DNA of 64,000 nucleotides. It comes from Sphingobium sp. WTD-1. Lineage in GTDB: Bacteria; Pseudomonadota; Alphaproteobacteria; Sphingomonadales; Sphingomonadaceae. The notes below the pieces were generated by a model. The model did no database searches. It saw only the letters and a program-made list of their open reading frames with translations, and was not told where the DNA came from. How positions within the stretch are numbered: position 1 is the first letter of the stretch; each line of letters opens with the position of its first letter. The stretch covers positions 1,798,001 through 1,862,000 of the forward strand of contig NZ_CP119127.1 in assembly GCF_030128825.1 (NCBI RefSeq), written 5' to 3'. Shown here one piece after another: positions 21,486-30,569 of the stretch. The translations under genes and the position numbers were made by a program.

Positions 21486-22949
21486 TCACACCAGTTTGTT
21501 GGTGCGCACCAGTTCGCGATACCAGTCGGCGCTGAGCTTGGGCGTGCGCTTCTGGGTCTTGAAGTCGACATGGTGGATGCCGAACAGCTTGGTATAGCCA
21601 TCCTCCCACTCGAAATTGTCCATCAGGCTCCAGACGAAATAGCCCTTCACCGGCAGCCCCTCGCGGGTCGCGCGCTGGAGGTGGGTGAGGTAATTGCGCA
21701 GATACATGACGCGGTCGGTGTCATAGACCTTGCCGTCGTCGGCCACCTTGTCGTCGGCCGAGCAACCATTTTCCGAGATATAGAGGCCCTTGGGCTTCCA
21801 GTTTTCGTTGATGGCGCGCATCCCCCAATAGATGACCTCGGGCGTGACATAGAGCCAGGGGGAGGGCATGCGCGGCGCCTGACCCGGATGAGGCAGGATC
21901 TTGTAGCCCGACGGCGCGGTCTCGTCGGCGCGGACGGTGTTGCCGGTATAGACATTGACCGACAGGAAATCGAGCGGCGCACCGATCAGCTTCATGTCGC
22001 CTTCCTTGACCACCGGGGCGTCCTTGCCCTGCGCGGTCAGATAGCTGTCGATATAGCGGCCTTCCATGATCGCGGTCAGGAACATGGCGTTCTCTTCGCG
22101 CACGGCCTTCTTCACCGCCTCGATATGCTCGGGCGTCTCGATCGCGGGGACATAGATGTTGGGATTGTCGGCAATGCCGACCTGCGTGCCCGACTTGGTC
22201 GCGGCGCGGATCGCCTGCACGCCCAGGCCATGGGCCAGCACGCCATGGTGGCGCACCTGGTTCACCTCCTTCATCGGCAGCTTCAGGCCCGGCGCCTTGC
22301 CGCCGGTCATGTAGCTGAGGTCGGTGAAGCAGCGCAGTTCGTTGACCGTCATGAAGTGATTGACGCGGTCGCCCAGCTTGCCGGCGGTATAGCCGGCATA
22401 GTCGGCAAAGGCGTAGCTGGTGTCGCGATTCTGCCAGCCGCCCGGCAGGGCATGGGGCAGATCCCAGTGGAACATGGTGACATGCGGGGTGATGCCCGCC
22501 GTCAGCAGCCCGTCGACCAGACGGTTATAATAGTCCAGCCCCTTGGCATTGGGCTTGCCCCGGCCATTGGGGAAGATGCGCGACCAGGCGATCGAGAAGC
22601 GATAGGCCTTGACGCCCAGCGCCTTCAGCAGGGCGATATCGTCCTGATAGCGGTTATAGCTGTCGCAGGCGACGTCGCCGGTGTCGCCATTGGCGACCTT
22701 GCCGGGCGTGTGGGAAAATACGTCCCAGTTGGTCTGGCCGCGGCCGTCGGCATTCACGGCGCCCTCGATCTGATAGGATGCGGTTGCGCAGCCCCACAGG
22801 AAGTCGGAGGGGAAGGCGAGGCTGCCCTGCGGTGCGCCGGCGGCCGCGGCTGCGGCCTGCGCGTTCGCACCGGTGCTGCCGGCCAGGCCGGCGCCCAGCG
22901 CGGCGGCGCCCAAGCCTAGGCCCAGTTCGCGGCGATTGATACCCGTCAT
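21486..22949 (-). CDS. GH1 beta-glucosidase, Tat-exported
   Basis: Exported retaining beta-glycosidase of 487 residues. A twin-arginine-like leader is present (NRRELGLGLGAAALGAGL). GH1 landmarks: FLWGCATASYQIEGA, YRFSIAWSRIFP, FHWDLPHAL, acid/base Glu204 in TVNELRCF, nucleophile Glu393 in YISENGCS, and WSLMDNFEWEDGY. The acid/base motif is NEL rather than the family's usual NEP, a notable substitution that leaves the Glu intact. It is the last gene of the iclR-esterase-fucosidase-GH31 operon, 13 nt after GH31. In that setting it would remove unsubstituted glucose from xyloglucan-derived oligosaccharides (inference). Confidence 0.92.
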   Translation of the reverse strand: MTGINRRELGLGLGAAALGAGLAGSTGANAQAAAAAAGAPQGSLAFPSDFLWGCATASYQIEGAVNADGRGQTNWDVFSHTPGKVANGDTGDVACDSYNRYQDDIALLKALGVKAYRFSIAWSRIFPNGRGKPNAKGLDYYNRLVDGLLTAGITPHVTMFHWDLPHALPGGWQNRDTSYAFADYAGYTAGKLGDRVNHFMTVNELRCFTDLSYMTGGKAPGLKLPMKEVNQVRHHGVLAHGLGVQAIRAATKSGTQVGIADNPNIYVPAIETPEHIEAVKKAVREENAMFLTAIMEGRYIDSYLTAQGKDAPVVKEGDMKLIGAPLDFLSVNVYTGNTVRADETAPSGYKILPHPGQAPRMPSPWLYVTPEVIYWGMRAINENWKPKGLYISENGCSADDKVADDGKVYDTDRVMYLRNYLTHLQRATREGLPVKGYFVWSLMDNFEWEDGYTKLFGIHHVDFKTQKRTPKLSADWYRELVRTNKLV

Positions 22950-22962
22950 CTTCTTCGTCTCC

Positions 22963-25323
22963 TTATTGACCGACGATCTGCACCAGGCCGCCGATGGCCT
23001 GGCCGGTAGGCAGCTTCGTCTTGCTCGTCAGCGTCTTTGCCTTGTCGTCCCAGACCAGTTCGGCCTTCATGCCGCCCTTGCGATAGGCATTGGTCGTGCC
23101 GTCATCGTCATAAAGGGTGAAGCGCGCATCGGCACCCGGATAAACCCGGATGCTCTCCAGGGCCTGCTTCTCGGCCGTGCTCTTCACCTGCACGCCCATC
23201 GGCACGATCGAACCGGCCTTCACGAACAGCGGCATGCGATTGATCGGTGCATCCACCTCGATCGTCTGGCCGCCCTCATACTTCTGGTTGGTCCAATAAT
23301 CATACCAGGCGCTGCCGGCCGGCAGATAGACCGGGCGCTTGGTCTGGCCCTGCTTGGTCACCGGGGCGACCAGGAAGGCGGGGCCGAACATATATTGGTC
23401 GCCGATGTCCGACACCTTGGGATCGTTCGGGAAGTCCATGAACAGGCCGCGCATGAACGGCGCGCCGGTGTCATAGGTGTGACGTCCCAGCGCATAGATA
23501 TAGGGCATCAGCGTGTAGCGCAGGCGCAGCCAGTCAGCCAGGATCGGCTCGGCCGCCTTGCCATATTCCCACAGCGCGGTGCCGGGACGCTGGCCATGGA
23601 TACGCAGTGTCGGCGTGAACACGCTATATTCGAACCAGCGCACGAACAGTTCGGGATAGTCGGTATAGTCCGCACCTGCCGCCGTCATGCCGGCCGGATC
23701 GACCAGCACCGGGTTCTGCGCCTTGGGGCCGTTCGGCCACTGCCAGCCGCCAATGTCGCTGCCCCAATAGGCCAGGCCCGACGCGGTGAAGTTGAGGCCG
23801 GCGGGCACCTGCCGCTCCAGCGCTTCCCAGGTCGACTTGATGTCCGAGGACCAGAACAGGCCGCCATTGCGCTGCGACCCCAGATAGGCGGCGCGCGCCA
23901 GGATCATGTTGCGGAAATTGGGGCGGTCGCGCTCCGAGCCTTCGGCCACGCCCGACGTATGCACCAGCGGGAACAGGTTATGATAGCGGTCGCCCGACCC
24001 GATCGAATATTGATAGCCGTCGGGCACCAGATCCGGCTCGGTCTCATCCAGCCAGAACCAGTCGAAGCCCTGGCTGGCGATATTGTCGCGCAGTTTGCCC
24101 CAGAACCATTCCCGCGCTTGCGGGTTGGTGCTGTCGATCAGCGCGCCGGCCCGGTCGGACCGCATCGGCAGGCCGTCGATGGGGTTGCCGTCCTTGTCAT
24201 GCAGGAACCAGCCCTTGGCCTTGAGGAACTCGAAATAGCGCCCTTCGCGCTCGAACCGCGGCCACACGCTGATGATCGAACGCATGCCCATGGCATTGAG
24301 CTGGTCGTTCATCCCCTTGGGGTCGGGATAATAGGTGCGGTCGATGTCGAGCTGGCCCATGCGGGTCCAGTAGAACCAGTCGAGCACCATGACGTCGAGC
24401 GGCAGATTGCGCTGGCGATAGCCATTGGCGATGTCGAGCAGTTCCTTCTGGCTCTCATAGCGCGCCTTGCTCTGGATCAGGCCGAAACCGGCCTTGGGCG
24501 GCAGCGGCGTCGCACCGGTCAGCTTGGCATAGCCGGCATAGAGGTCATCGGTGGTCTTGCCGGTGATGACGAAGAAGGAGACGCGCTCGCCGACCTGGCT
24601 CTGGAATCGGGTCGAGCTGTGGAGGCCCGGCCACACCAGCGTGCGCGCCGGATTGTCCCAGACGATGCCATAGCCCTTGTTGGTGACCAGAAAGGGCACG
24701 CAGACGGTTTCGCCGGCCGGCGCGTCATAGCTGTGCGAACAGTCGATCTGCTTGCCGCGCAGATCCATATAGCCTTCCTGGTTCTGGCCCAGGCCATAAT
24801 AATGTTCGTCCGCCGGGGAATCGAAGCTGGCGCCGACCTTGAAGGTCTTCTCGCCATTGACTGTCACGGGCGCCATTTCCCAGCCGGTCATCTTGGTGAG
24901 GACCGTGCCGCTGGCATCCTTCACCGACAGGCTGACCGGCGGCAGGGCCGGGGCGAAATAGCGCTGCATCTGGGTCGGCGCGCCGGGCCAGGGCTGGGCA
25001 TCGATCGTCAGCGAGATCGCCGAGGAGGTGAAGATGTCGCCGGTCGCGTCGCTGCTATGGGTCCAGCCGCTGGCATCGGCCTTGGCATTGGGGCCTTCGC
25101 CCGGTGCCGCCTGCGCCAGGTCCGGGTCCATCGCGATGGTGACGCGCACGATATTGGGGGCATAGGGTTCGATCGCGACCCGGCTGCCATTGCGGTCCAG
25201 CAGCGCCATCGGCGCAGCCAGCGCCGGTGCGGCGATGGCTAGGCAGGATGCACCCAATGCGATCCCCGCCAGTCTTGCCTTGAAGCCCTTTGCGATCATC
25301 CCAGTCATTCCCTGTACTTGCAT
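22963..25323 (-). CDS. GH31 alpha-xylosidase/alpha-glucosidase, exported
   Basis: Exported retaining alpha-glycosidase of 786 residues with a signal peptide to about residue 37 (PALAAP). Domains: N-terminal beta-sandwich, (beta/alpha)8 barrel, and C-terminal beta domains. Nucleophile Asp426 lies in DWFWLDETEPD and acid/base Asp494 in LFWSSDIKSTW. The YGLGQNQEGYMDLRGKQ segment and a neighbouring fucosidase and galactosidase favour alpha-xylosidase on xyloglucan oligosaccharides; alpha-glucosidase cannot be excluded. The ATG at 25323 overlaps the fucosidase stop by one base (TAATG), so translational coupling is likely; internal ATGs at 25308 and 25299 are alternatives that still leave a signal peptide. 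Confidence 0.9.
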   Translation of the reverse strand: MQVQGMTGMIAKGFKARLAGIALGASCLAIAAPALAAPMALLDRNGSRVAIEPYAPNIVRVTIAMDPDLAQAAPGEGPNAKADASGWTHSSDATGDIFTSSAISLTIDAQPWPGAPTQMQRYFAPALPPVSLSVKDASGTVLTKMTGWEMAPVTVNGEKTFKVGASFDSPADEHYYGLGQNQEGYMDLRGKQIDCSHSYDAPAGETVCVPFLVTNKGYGIVWDNPARTLVWPGLHSSTRFQSQVGERVSFFVITGKTTDDLYAGYAKLTGATPLPPKAGFGLIQSKARYESQKELLDIANGYRQRNLPLDVMVLDWFYWTRMGQLDIDRTYYPDPKGMNDQLNAMGMRSIISVWPRFEREGRYFEFLKAKGWFLHDKDGNPIDGLPMRSDRAGALIDSTNPQAREWFWGKLRDNIASQGFDWFWLDETEPDLVPDGYQYSIGSGDRYHNLFPLVHTSGVAEGSERDRPNFRNMILARAAYLGSQRNGGLFWSSDIKSTWEALERQVPAGLNFTASGLAYWGSDIGGWQWPNGPKAQNPVLVDPAGMTAAGADYTDYPELFVRWFEYSVFTPTLRIHGQRPGTALWEYGKAAEPILADWLRLRYTLMPYIYALGRHTYDTGAPFMRGLFMDFPNDPKVSDIGDQYMFGPAFLVAPVTKQGQTKRPVYLPAGSAWYDYWTNQKYEGGQTIEVDAPINRMPLFVKAGSIVPMGVQVKSTAEKQALESIRVYPGADARFTLYDDDGTTNAYRKGGMKAELVWDDKAKTLTSKTKLPTGQAIGGLVQIVGQ

Positions 25324-26951
25324 TAAACCAGACCCCGGCCGTCGATGCGGACGACGGGGACGAAATCGATGCCGTGCGGCATGGTGAAGTGGAGGCCCGC
25401 GCCATCCTGACGGAAGGCAAGCTGGCCGCCGCCGAGCAGCGTCACCCGTTCGATTGTGCCAGTCCCCTGGCCGCGCGCCAGTGAGCGGATGGTCGTAGAT
25501 CCGGCGGGCTTGCCCAGGAACAGCGCATAGAGCGCGCCCTTGTTGGTGGTGAAGCGGATGTCCTGCGCGGTGAAGGGCTTGGCCTTCTCCTCATTCTGCA
25601 TGCCGACGATCGCCTGGGTCGGCCCTTCGCCATAGCGCTTCCACGGCCGCGAACCAAAGATCGCTTCGCCGCCATGCACCATCCATCCGGCCATCGCGTC
25701 CAGGATCTTCTCCGCCTCGCTGTCGATGGAGCCGTCGCCGGGCTGCGGGATGGACAGCATCAGATTGCCGTTCTTCGACACGACATCGGCCAGCCGCTGG
25801 ATCACCTGCTCGGCGCTCTTGTAGCTTTTGTCGGTCAGCCGGGCGATATTGTAGAACCAGTCGCCGATGCAGGTATCGGTCTGCCAGGGCTCGTCCCAGA
25901 TATGGTCGGTATAGCCGCGCTCGACATCCTGGACGATGCCGAACCGGGCATAGGGCTTCAACTGCTTGCCGGTCATGACCACGTCGATCTTGCCATGCCA
26001 TTCGATCGACCGGTTATAATAGTCCGCGGCCGCTTCCAGCCCTACGGGGCCGAAGGGCAGTTCATGATCGTCCATATAGACCATGTCGGGCTTGTATTTC
26101 GCGACCAGGTCGGTCTGGCGCAGCAGCCAGCGGGTGACATAGGCCGGGTCGTCCTTCGGCCCGGTCTCGATCCACTGGCCGTTATTGGCGTCGTGCCATT
26201 TGTCCATCGCCTCGATCGTGTCGATGCCGTCGGGCAGCACGGCATGGCCGCCGGTATAGAGTTCGCGCGGGTCGAGGCCCTCCCACCATTGGCCCTTGCC
26301 GTCTTCCTTGCGCAGCTGGAACGCGTCGTAGCGCACGCCCTTCTGCGGGCCGACCGGATCATAACCATAAGCGGGCTGATACCAGTGCCAGGCATGGGCG
26401 GCATGGTTCGACACGCCGAATTTCAGGCCGGCCTTGCGCGCGGCCTTTTCCCAGATGCCGACAATATCCTTCTTCGGCCCGACGCGCAGGCTGTTCCAGG
26501 CATGATAGCGGCTGTCATAGCAATCGAGATTGTCATGATGGCAGGCCAGCGCCATGAAATATTTCGCGCCGGCCTTCTGATATTTGGCCATCAGCGCATC
26601 GGGATCCCACTTGTCGGCGGTCCAGAGATTCTGGATGTCCTTCATCCCCGCGACCGACGGATGGCCGTAGGTCTTGAGGTGGTGCTCGTACATCGGGTGG
26701 CCCTGCATATACATGAAGCGGCCATACCAGTCGCCCTGCGCCGGCACCGATTGCGGCCCCCAGTGCGACCACATCCCCAGCTTCGCGTCGCGGAACCAGT
26801 CGGGATAGCGGTAATTGTCGACCAGCGAGGGCCAGCTTGCCTGCACCGGGCCCTTGGCGGTGCCCATAGGGCTGGCCGCGCGGGCGGCATTGGCCAGGCC
26901 CAGCGCAGCCGCGCCCGCCAGGAAGGATCGGCGTCCGAAATCCTGCATCAT
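25323..26951 (-). CDS. GH29 alpha-L-fucosidase, Tat-exported
   Basis: Exported retaining alpha-L-fucosidase of 542 residues. The start at 26951 overlaps the upstream stop as ATGA and has GGAGAGAA before it; 61 more codons are open upstream but are shadow. A twin-arginine leader is clear (DFGRRSFLAGAAALGLA). Family landmarks: WFRDAKLGMWSHWGPQSVP, YFMALACHHDNLDCYDS, the nucleophile region VYMDDHELPFG with Asp294 the likely nucleophile, and NGNLMLSIPQPGDGSID. A C-terminal beta domain follows. It would release terminal fucose, which the neighbouring FucP operon could import and oxidise. Third-from-last gene of the operon. Confidence 0.93.
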   Translation of the reverse strand: MMQDFGRRSFLAGAAALGLANAARAASPMGTAKGPVQASWPSLVDNYRYPDWFRDAKLGMWSHWGPQSVPAQGDWYGRFMYMQGHPMYEHHLKTYGHPSVAGMKDIQNLWTADKWDPDALMAKYQKAGAKYFMALACHHDNLDCYDSRYHAWNSLRVGPKKDIVGIWEKAARKAGLKFGVSNHAAHAWHWYQPAYGYDPVGPQKGVRYDAFQLRKEDGKGQWWEGLDPRELYTGGHAVLPDGIDTIEAMDKWHDANNGQWIETGPKDDPAYVTRWLLRQTDLVAKYKPDMVYMDDHELPFGPVGLEAAADYYNRSIEWHGKIDVVMTGKQLKPYARFGIVQDVERGYTDHIWDEPWQTDTCIGDWFYNIARLTDKSYKSAEQVIQRLADVVSKNGNLMLSIPQPGDGSIDSEAEKILDAMAGWMVHGGEAIFGSRPWKRYGEGPTQAIVGMQNEEKAKPFTAQDIRFTTNKGALYALFLGKPAGSTTIRSLARGQGTGTIERVTLLGGGQLAFRQDGAGLHFTMPHGIDFVPVVRIDGRGLV

Positions 26952-27757
26952 TTCTCTCCGAGCGCTTTGGCGATCGCGGCCTCGGCTAGCGGACGCATGA
27001 TGGCATAGCCTTCCTTGGTCGGATGGACGCCGTCGCTCGACAGACCCGGCTTCATCGCGCCATCGGGCTGTGCCATCGCCTTGTGATAGTCGATAAAGGT
27101 GAAGCCGTTGGCGCGGGCATAGTCGGCCAGCCACTTATTGATCGCGGCGACCTGCGGTGCGGGCGTCATGCCGGGGCTCCAGGGGAAGGCGGCAGCGGGC
27201 GGTACGGAGGCGATGATGACCTTGATGCCGTGCGCGCGGGCAAGGTCGGCCATGGTCTGGATATTGCCCAGCACCGTTTCCATCGTCGCCGCGCCGGTAT
27301 TGCCGGCGATGTCGTTGGTCATCGCCATGATGTGGACCGCCTGCGGCTTCAGCGCGATCACGTCATTGCGGAAGCGCACCAGCATCTGCTGCGTCGTCTG
27401 GCCGCTGATGCCGCGATCGACCAGCCCGTTCTGGAACATGGTCGGGTCCAGGTTGATCCAGTTGTCGGTGATGGAATCGCCCATGAAGACGACGCGGACC
27501 TTTTGCCCTTCGATCGCCTTGTTGGCGGCGGCATAGCGGCAGAGCTGCCCGAAATCGCGGGTCAGCATGTGCAGGTTCCACAGCTTCCAGCCAGCCTCGT
27601 CGCTCGGCTTTTCATGGGTGGGGCAGGGATCGGCGACGATGCCGACCGGATCATCGGCATGCGGATCGCCCGGCACCTTGGTTTCGGCATAGGCGGCCCC
27701 GGTCAGTCCCAAGCCCAGTCCCAGTGCGCAGAGCGCGGTCGTCAGGCGATACATCAT
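26948..27757 (-). CDS. Exported SGNH/GDSL-family esterase (first of a pair)
   Basis: Secreted SGNH hydrolase, probably a carbohydrate acetylesterase. It has a signal peptide (ALCALGLGLGLTGAAYAE). Block I is VVFMGDSITDNW (catalytic Ser), block II DRGISGQTT (oxyanion Gly), block III MAMTNDIAGN (Asn), block V SSDGVHPTKEG (catalytic Asp and His), so all four SGNH positions are present. The ATG at 27757 follows GGGGAGAAGG; an upstream ATG at 27775 would overlap the preceding stop as ATGA and add six residues. Its stop overlaps the fucosidase start. It is a paralogue of the next upstream gene. Deacetylation of xyloglucan side chains before glycosidase attack is the likely role, by context. Confidence 0.85.
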   Translation of the reverse strand: MMYRLTTALCALGLGLGLTGAAYAETKVPGDPHADDPVGIVADPCPTHEKPSDEAGWKLWNLHMLTRDFGQLCRYAAANKAIEGQKVRVVFMGDSITDNWINLDPTMFQNGLVDRGISGQTTQQMLVRFRNDVIALKPQAVHIMAMTNDIAGNTGAATMETVLGNIQTMADLARAHGIKVIIASVPPAAAFPWSPGMTPAPQVAAINKWLADYARANGFTFIDYHKAMAQPDGAMKPGLSSDGVHPTKEGYAIMRPLAEAAIAKALGEK

Positions 27758-27771
27758 CCTTCTCCCCTTCC

Positions 27772-28563
27772 TCATTTGTGGCGCAATGCCTGTTCGATCG
27801 CGTGTTGCGCGATGGGTGCCATCACGGCGTATCCATTGTCGAGCGGATGCACGCCGTCCTGCGTATAGGCGGCGGTCATCAGGCCATTCTGGTCGACCAG
27901 CGCGCTATGATAGTCCGCAAAAACATGGCCATGCTGCGCACAAAAGGCGCGCAGCCACTGGTTGAGCGCGACCAGTTCGGCCGGCTTGCGCTCCGCCACC
28001 ACATCCTTCGCTGCGTCGGTATAGTTGTTGACCGGCAGGATCGATCCGAACACGACCTTGATGTTATGGGCGGCGGCGACGTCGGCCATCGCTTCCCAAT
28101 TGGCCTCGATCTGCTCGGGCCTTTCCTGTTGCAGGAAGCCCTGGACATCATTGATGCCGGACAGGATCACCACGACCTTCGGCTTCAGCGCCACGACATC
28201 CTGATGGAAGCGCAGCAGCATCTGCGCCGTCACCTGGCTGCCGATGCCGCGATTGACATAGGGCTTGCCGGGGAAGCTGGCGGCCAGGTTCCAGCGATCG
28301 GTGATGGAATCGCCCAGGAACACGACCCGCTGCTCGCCCGGTTTCGGTGCGGGCAGGGCGGCATTGGCCGGGGCGTAGAGATAGCGTTCGCCAAAATCCT
28401 GCATCAGACTGGGCACCAGCTTGGCGCGGAACGGGCCAAGCCATGGTCCCCAATCCTTTTCCGCGACGGTGCGGCGTTCGGGCGAGCTTTGATAGGAGTC
28501 GGGTGCCGCGGACGCAGCGCTGGCGACAAGCGCGAGCAGACCTATCGACAGCGCTGTCTTCAT
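27772..28563 (-). CDS. Exported SGNH/GDSL-family esterase (second of a pair)
   Basis: A 263-residue secreted SGNH hydrolase with signal peptide (GLLALVASAASAAP). Catalytic blocks: VVFLGDSITDRW, NRGIGSQVT, ILSGINDVQGF and TQDGVHPLDNGY, giving the Ser, Gly, Asn and Asp-His set. It is clearly related to the following esterase gene, so the pair probably arose by duplication and may divide acetyl positions between them (inference). Its start and stop overlap neighbours by 4 nt (ATGA) on the upstream side, showing a tight operon. Confidence 0.87.
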   Translation of the reverse strand: MKTALSIGLLALVASAASAAPDSYQSSPERRTVAEKDWGPWLGPFRAKLVPSLMQDFGERYLYAPANAALPAPKPGEQRVVFLGDSITDRWNLAASFPGKPYVNRGIGSQVTAQMLLRFHQDVVALKPKVVVILSGINDVQGFLQQERPEQIEANWEAMADVAAAHNIKVVFGSILPVNNYTDAAKDVVAERKPAELVALNQWLRAFCAQHGHVFADYHSALVDQNGLMTAAYTQDGVHPLDNGYAVMAPIAQHAIEQALRHK

Positions 28564-29528
28564 TGCGCCAGCAATCCCTGCTTGGCGGCGAATGTCATGA
28601 ACAGGCCGGGCCAGGCCGACGCCTGCATCGTCCCGGGCAGGCGCACGCCGAAACCATGGCCGCCATCCTCGAAGATATGGAGCGCGACCGGGCGCTTGGC
28701 GACTTCCATCGCCTGAAACAGGGCGATGCTGTTGGCCGGCGGCACCAGCCCGTCGTCGCTGGCATGGACCAGGAAGATGGGCGCCGTATCGGCGTCCACC
28801 CGCATCTCCACCGACCGCGCCCGGCGCATATCGGCGCTGGCGCCGTCGCCCAGCAGCATGTCGCGCGACCCGCCATGGGTGAAGGGCGCGTCGAGGCTGA
28901 CCACCGGATAGATGAGGCCGGCGACATCGGGGCGCGCGCTTTCCCGATCGGCGGCATCGACCGGGGCATAGACGCGCTCGCCATGCCGCGTCGCCAGCGA
29001 TCCCGCCAGATGGCCGCCGGCCGAGAAGCCGAGCACGCCGACGCGGCGCTTGTCGACAGCGAAATTGACAGCCCGCGCGCGGATCAGCCGCATCGCGCGC
29101 TGGGCATCCTGCAACGGCACGTCCTGCCGCTGCGCCCAGCCTTCGCCGGGCAGGCGATAGAGAAGGATGAAGGCGGTGATGCCCCGTTCGTTGAGCCAGG
29201 CGGCCTGGCTCGTGCCTTCATTGTCGTAGGACAGGAAGCCATATCCGCCGCCGGGCACGACCAGCATCGCCGCGCCATTGGGGCGGGCAGGGCGGCGCAC
29301 CACCAGCAGGGGGCGGGCAATCCCCGTCACCCAGCGATCGGGCTTGGCCGGGTCTTTCGACTGGTCGTCGATCTTGCGGACGATCCGCGCGCCCGTGTTG
29401 CCGGGCGGCGGGCCGGGCCATAGTTCGATCACCTCGTCGGCCGTCGTTGTCTGCGCGGCGGCAAGGCCGGGCAGGGCGGCAAGGCCGGCGGCGGCGATCA
29501 GCGCGCTGCGGCGATCCAGCAGGGTCAT
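28560..29528 (-). CDS. Exported alpha/beta-hydrolase, acetyl-xylan-esterase-like
   Basis: A 322-residue secreted esterase with signal peptide or weak Tat leader (DRRSALIAAAGLAALPGL). The alpha/beta-hydrolase fold is shown by AMLVVPGGGYGFLSYDNEG (oxyanion HGGG-like PGGGY), nucleophile elbow LGFSAGGHLAG (Ser), Asp in VHASDDGLVPPANS and His in FEDGGHGFG. This arrangement is typical of BD-FAE-like carbohydrate esterases found in hemicellulose clusters. It overlaps the IclR stop by 4 nt and the SGNH esterase start by 4 nt. It is the third predicted esterase of the operon, pointing to an acetylated substrate. Confidence 0.87.
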   Translation of the reverse strand: MTLLDRRSALIAAAGLAALPGLAAAQTTTADEVIELWPGPPPGNTGARIVRKIDDQSKDPAKPDRWVTGIARPLLVVRRPARPNGAAMLVVPGGGYGFLSYDNEGTSQAAWLNERGITAFILLYRLPGEGWAQRQDVPLQDAQRAMRLIRARAVNFAVDKRRVGVLGFSAGGHLAGSLATRHGERVYAPVDAADRESARPDVAGLIYPVVSLDAPFTHGGSRDMLLGDGASADMRRARSVEMRVDADTAPIFLVHASDDGLVPPANSIALFQAMEVAKRPVALHIFEDGGHGFGVRLPGTMQASAWPGLFMTFAAKQGLLAQ

Positions 29529-30316
29529 TGCTCTTCCTCCATGGCGGTGGCGCGGGATGGCGCATCCTTGATCGGCGACATGGCCGCGCCGATCGCCTGC
29601 GCGGCGGCGCGCACCAGGTCATTGCACTGCTCGATGCTCGCCCGGTTGGCGGCGCCGTCGACAAAGGGCATGGTCAGCGACGCGCGGGCGATCCCGCCGA
29701 CCAGGATCGGTGCCGACAGGTCGGTGATGCCGGTCAGCATCGGGCTGGGCGACACCGCGCCGCCAGCCGCGACGGCGGCGTCCAGTCGCCCGACCAGATC
29801 GGCTTCCTCCAATTGCGGATCACTGGCCCGGATGTCCTTCAGCATCGCCTCGCGATTTTCGGACGACTGGAAGGCGAGCAGGATGCGGCCGGAATTGGAA
29901 CGGTGCAGCGGCCGGCGATAGCCCACGCGCACGGCAAAGCCGGACAGGCCCGGCGCCTCGATCGCGATGATGACGACCATTTCCGCGCCCGACACCACCG
30001 CCATGTGACAGCTTTGCCCGGCCTGACGCGCCAGTTCCTGCATCACCGGCAGGGCGGTGGAGGCAAGGTCGCGAATCGGCGGCTGGCTCATGCCCAGGGT
30101 GAACAATCGGTTGGTCAGGCGATAGCCATCCTCGGCGCGGGCGATATAGCCATGTTCCTCCAGCACCTGGAGCATGCGGAAAATCTCGCTGACCGACCGG
30201 CCGAGCGCGGCGGAGATATCGGACATGATCAGCGGCTCGCTGGAGCCGGCCAGAAGTTCCAGAATTTCCAGCCCTTTCTTCAGGGCGGGCGCCTGGTAGC
30301 GCGCCTTGCCTTCCAT
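29525..30316 (-). CDS. IclR-family regulator heading the hydrolase operon
   Basis: A 263-residue IclR-type regulator: N-terminal winged helix (ALKKGLEILELLAGSSEPL, recognition region ALGRSVSEIFRMLQVLEEHGY) and C-terminal GAF-like effector domain (GQSCHMAVVSGAEMVVI, RPLHRSNSGRILLAF). It is the first gene of the minus-strand operon and overlaps the esterase by 4 nt, so it is co-transcribed with the genes it probably controls. The Campylobacter L-fucose island also contains an IclR gene, which makes L-fucose or a derivative a candidate effector (inference). The inverted repeat at 30399-30422 is a candidate operator serving both directions. Confidence 0.9.
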   Translation of the reverse strand: MEGKARYQAPALKKGLEILELLAGSSEPLIMSDISAALGRSVSEIFRMLQVLEEHGYIARAEDGYRLTNRLFTLGMSQPPIRDLASTALPVMQELARQAGQSCHMAVVSGAEMVVIIAIEAPGLSGFAVRVGYRRPLHRSNSGRILLAFQSSENREAMLKDIRASDPQLEEADLVGRLDAAVAAGGAVSPSPMLTGITDLSAPILVGGIARASLTMPFVDGAANRASIEQCNDLVRAAAQAIGAAMSPIKDAPSRATAMEEEQ

Positions 30317-30398
30317 CCCGATCCCCTCACCAATCGGGCGCTATCTCGCCTTTGGTAGCGCCATCATCTGTTGGTCCTTCCCTACACACCATCTACAG

Positions 30399-30428
30399 GT
30401 GAAATCAATTTTTATATTTCACAAATTG
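30399..30428. promoter_or_regulatory. Overlapping inverted repeats between IclR gene and TonB receptor
   Basis: GTGAAAT (30399-30405) pairs with ATTTCAC (30416-30422), and CAATTT (30406-30411) with AAATTG (30423-30428), in an AT-rich island inside a 253-bp intergenic gap. This is the likely shared control region of the divergent operons. Confidence 0.5.
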
Positions 30429-30455
30429 GAAACGGAGAGTAATAGGGCGCCGCGT

Positions 30456-30469
30456 TGGTATCGCTCCCA
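30456..30469. promoter_or_regulatory. LacI-type operator-like site TGGTATCGCTCCCA
   Basis: Ten of fourteen positions are symmetric around a central CG (TGGnAnCGnTnCCA), the usual LacI-family operator shape. It lies about 100 bp upstream of the TonB receptor start. No LacI gene is adjacent, so the regulator would be elsewhere. Confidence 0.35.
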
Positions 30470-30569
30470 ATAGGGAAATATCACGGCAGGGGAATATGTT
30501 TTGCCGCGGCATCGCGGCGCCGAATCGATCAGTGCTCCGACCAGGGGCCAGGGGAGAGGAAGGGACCAA

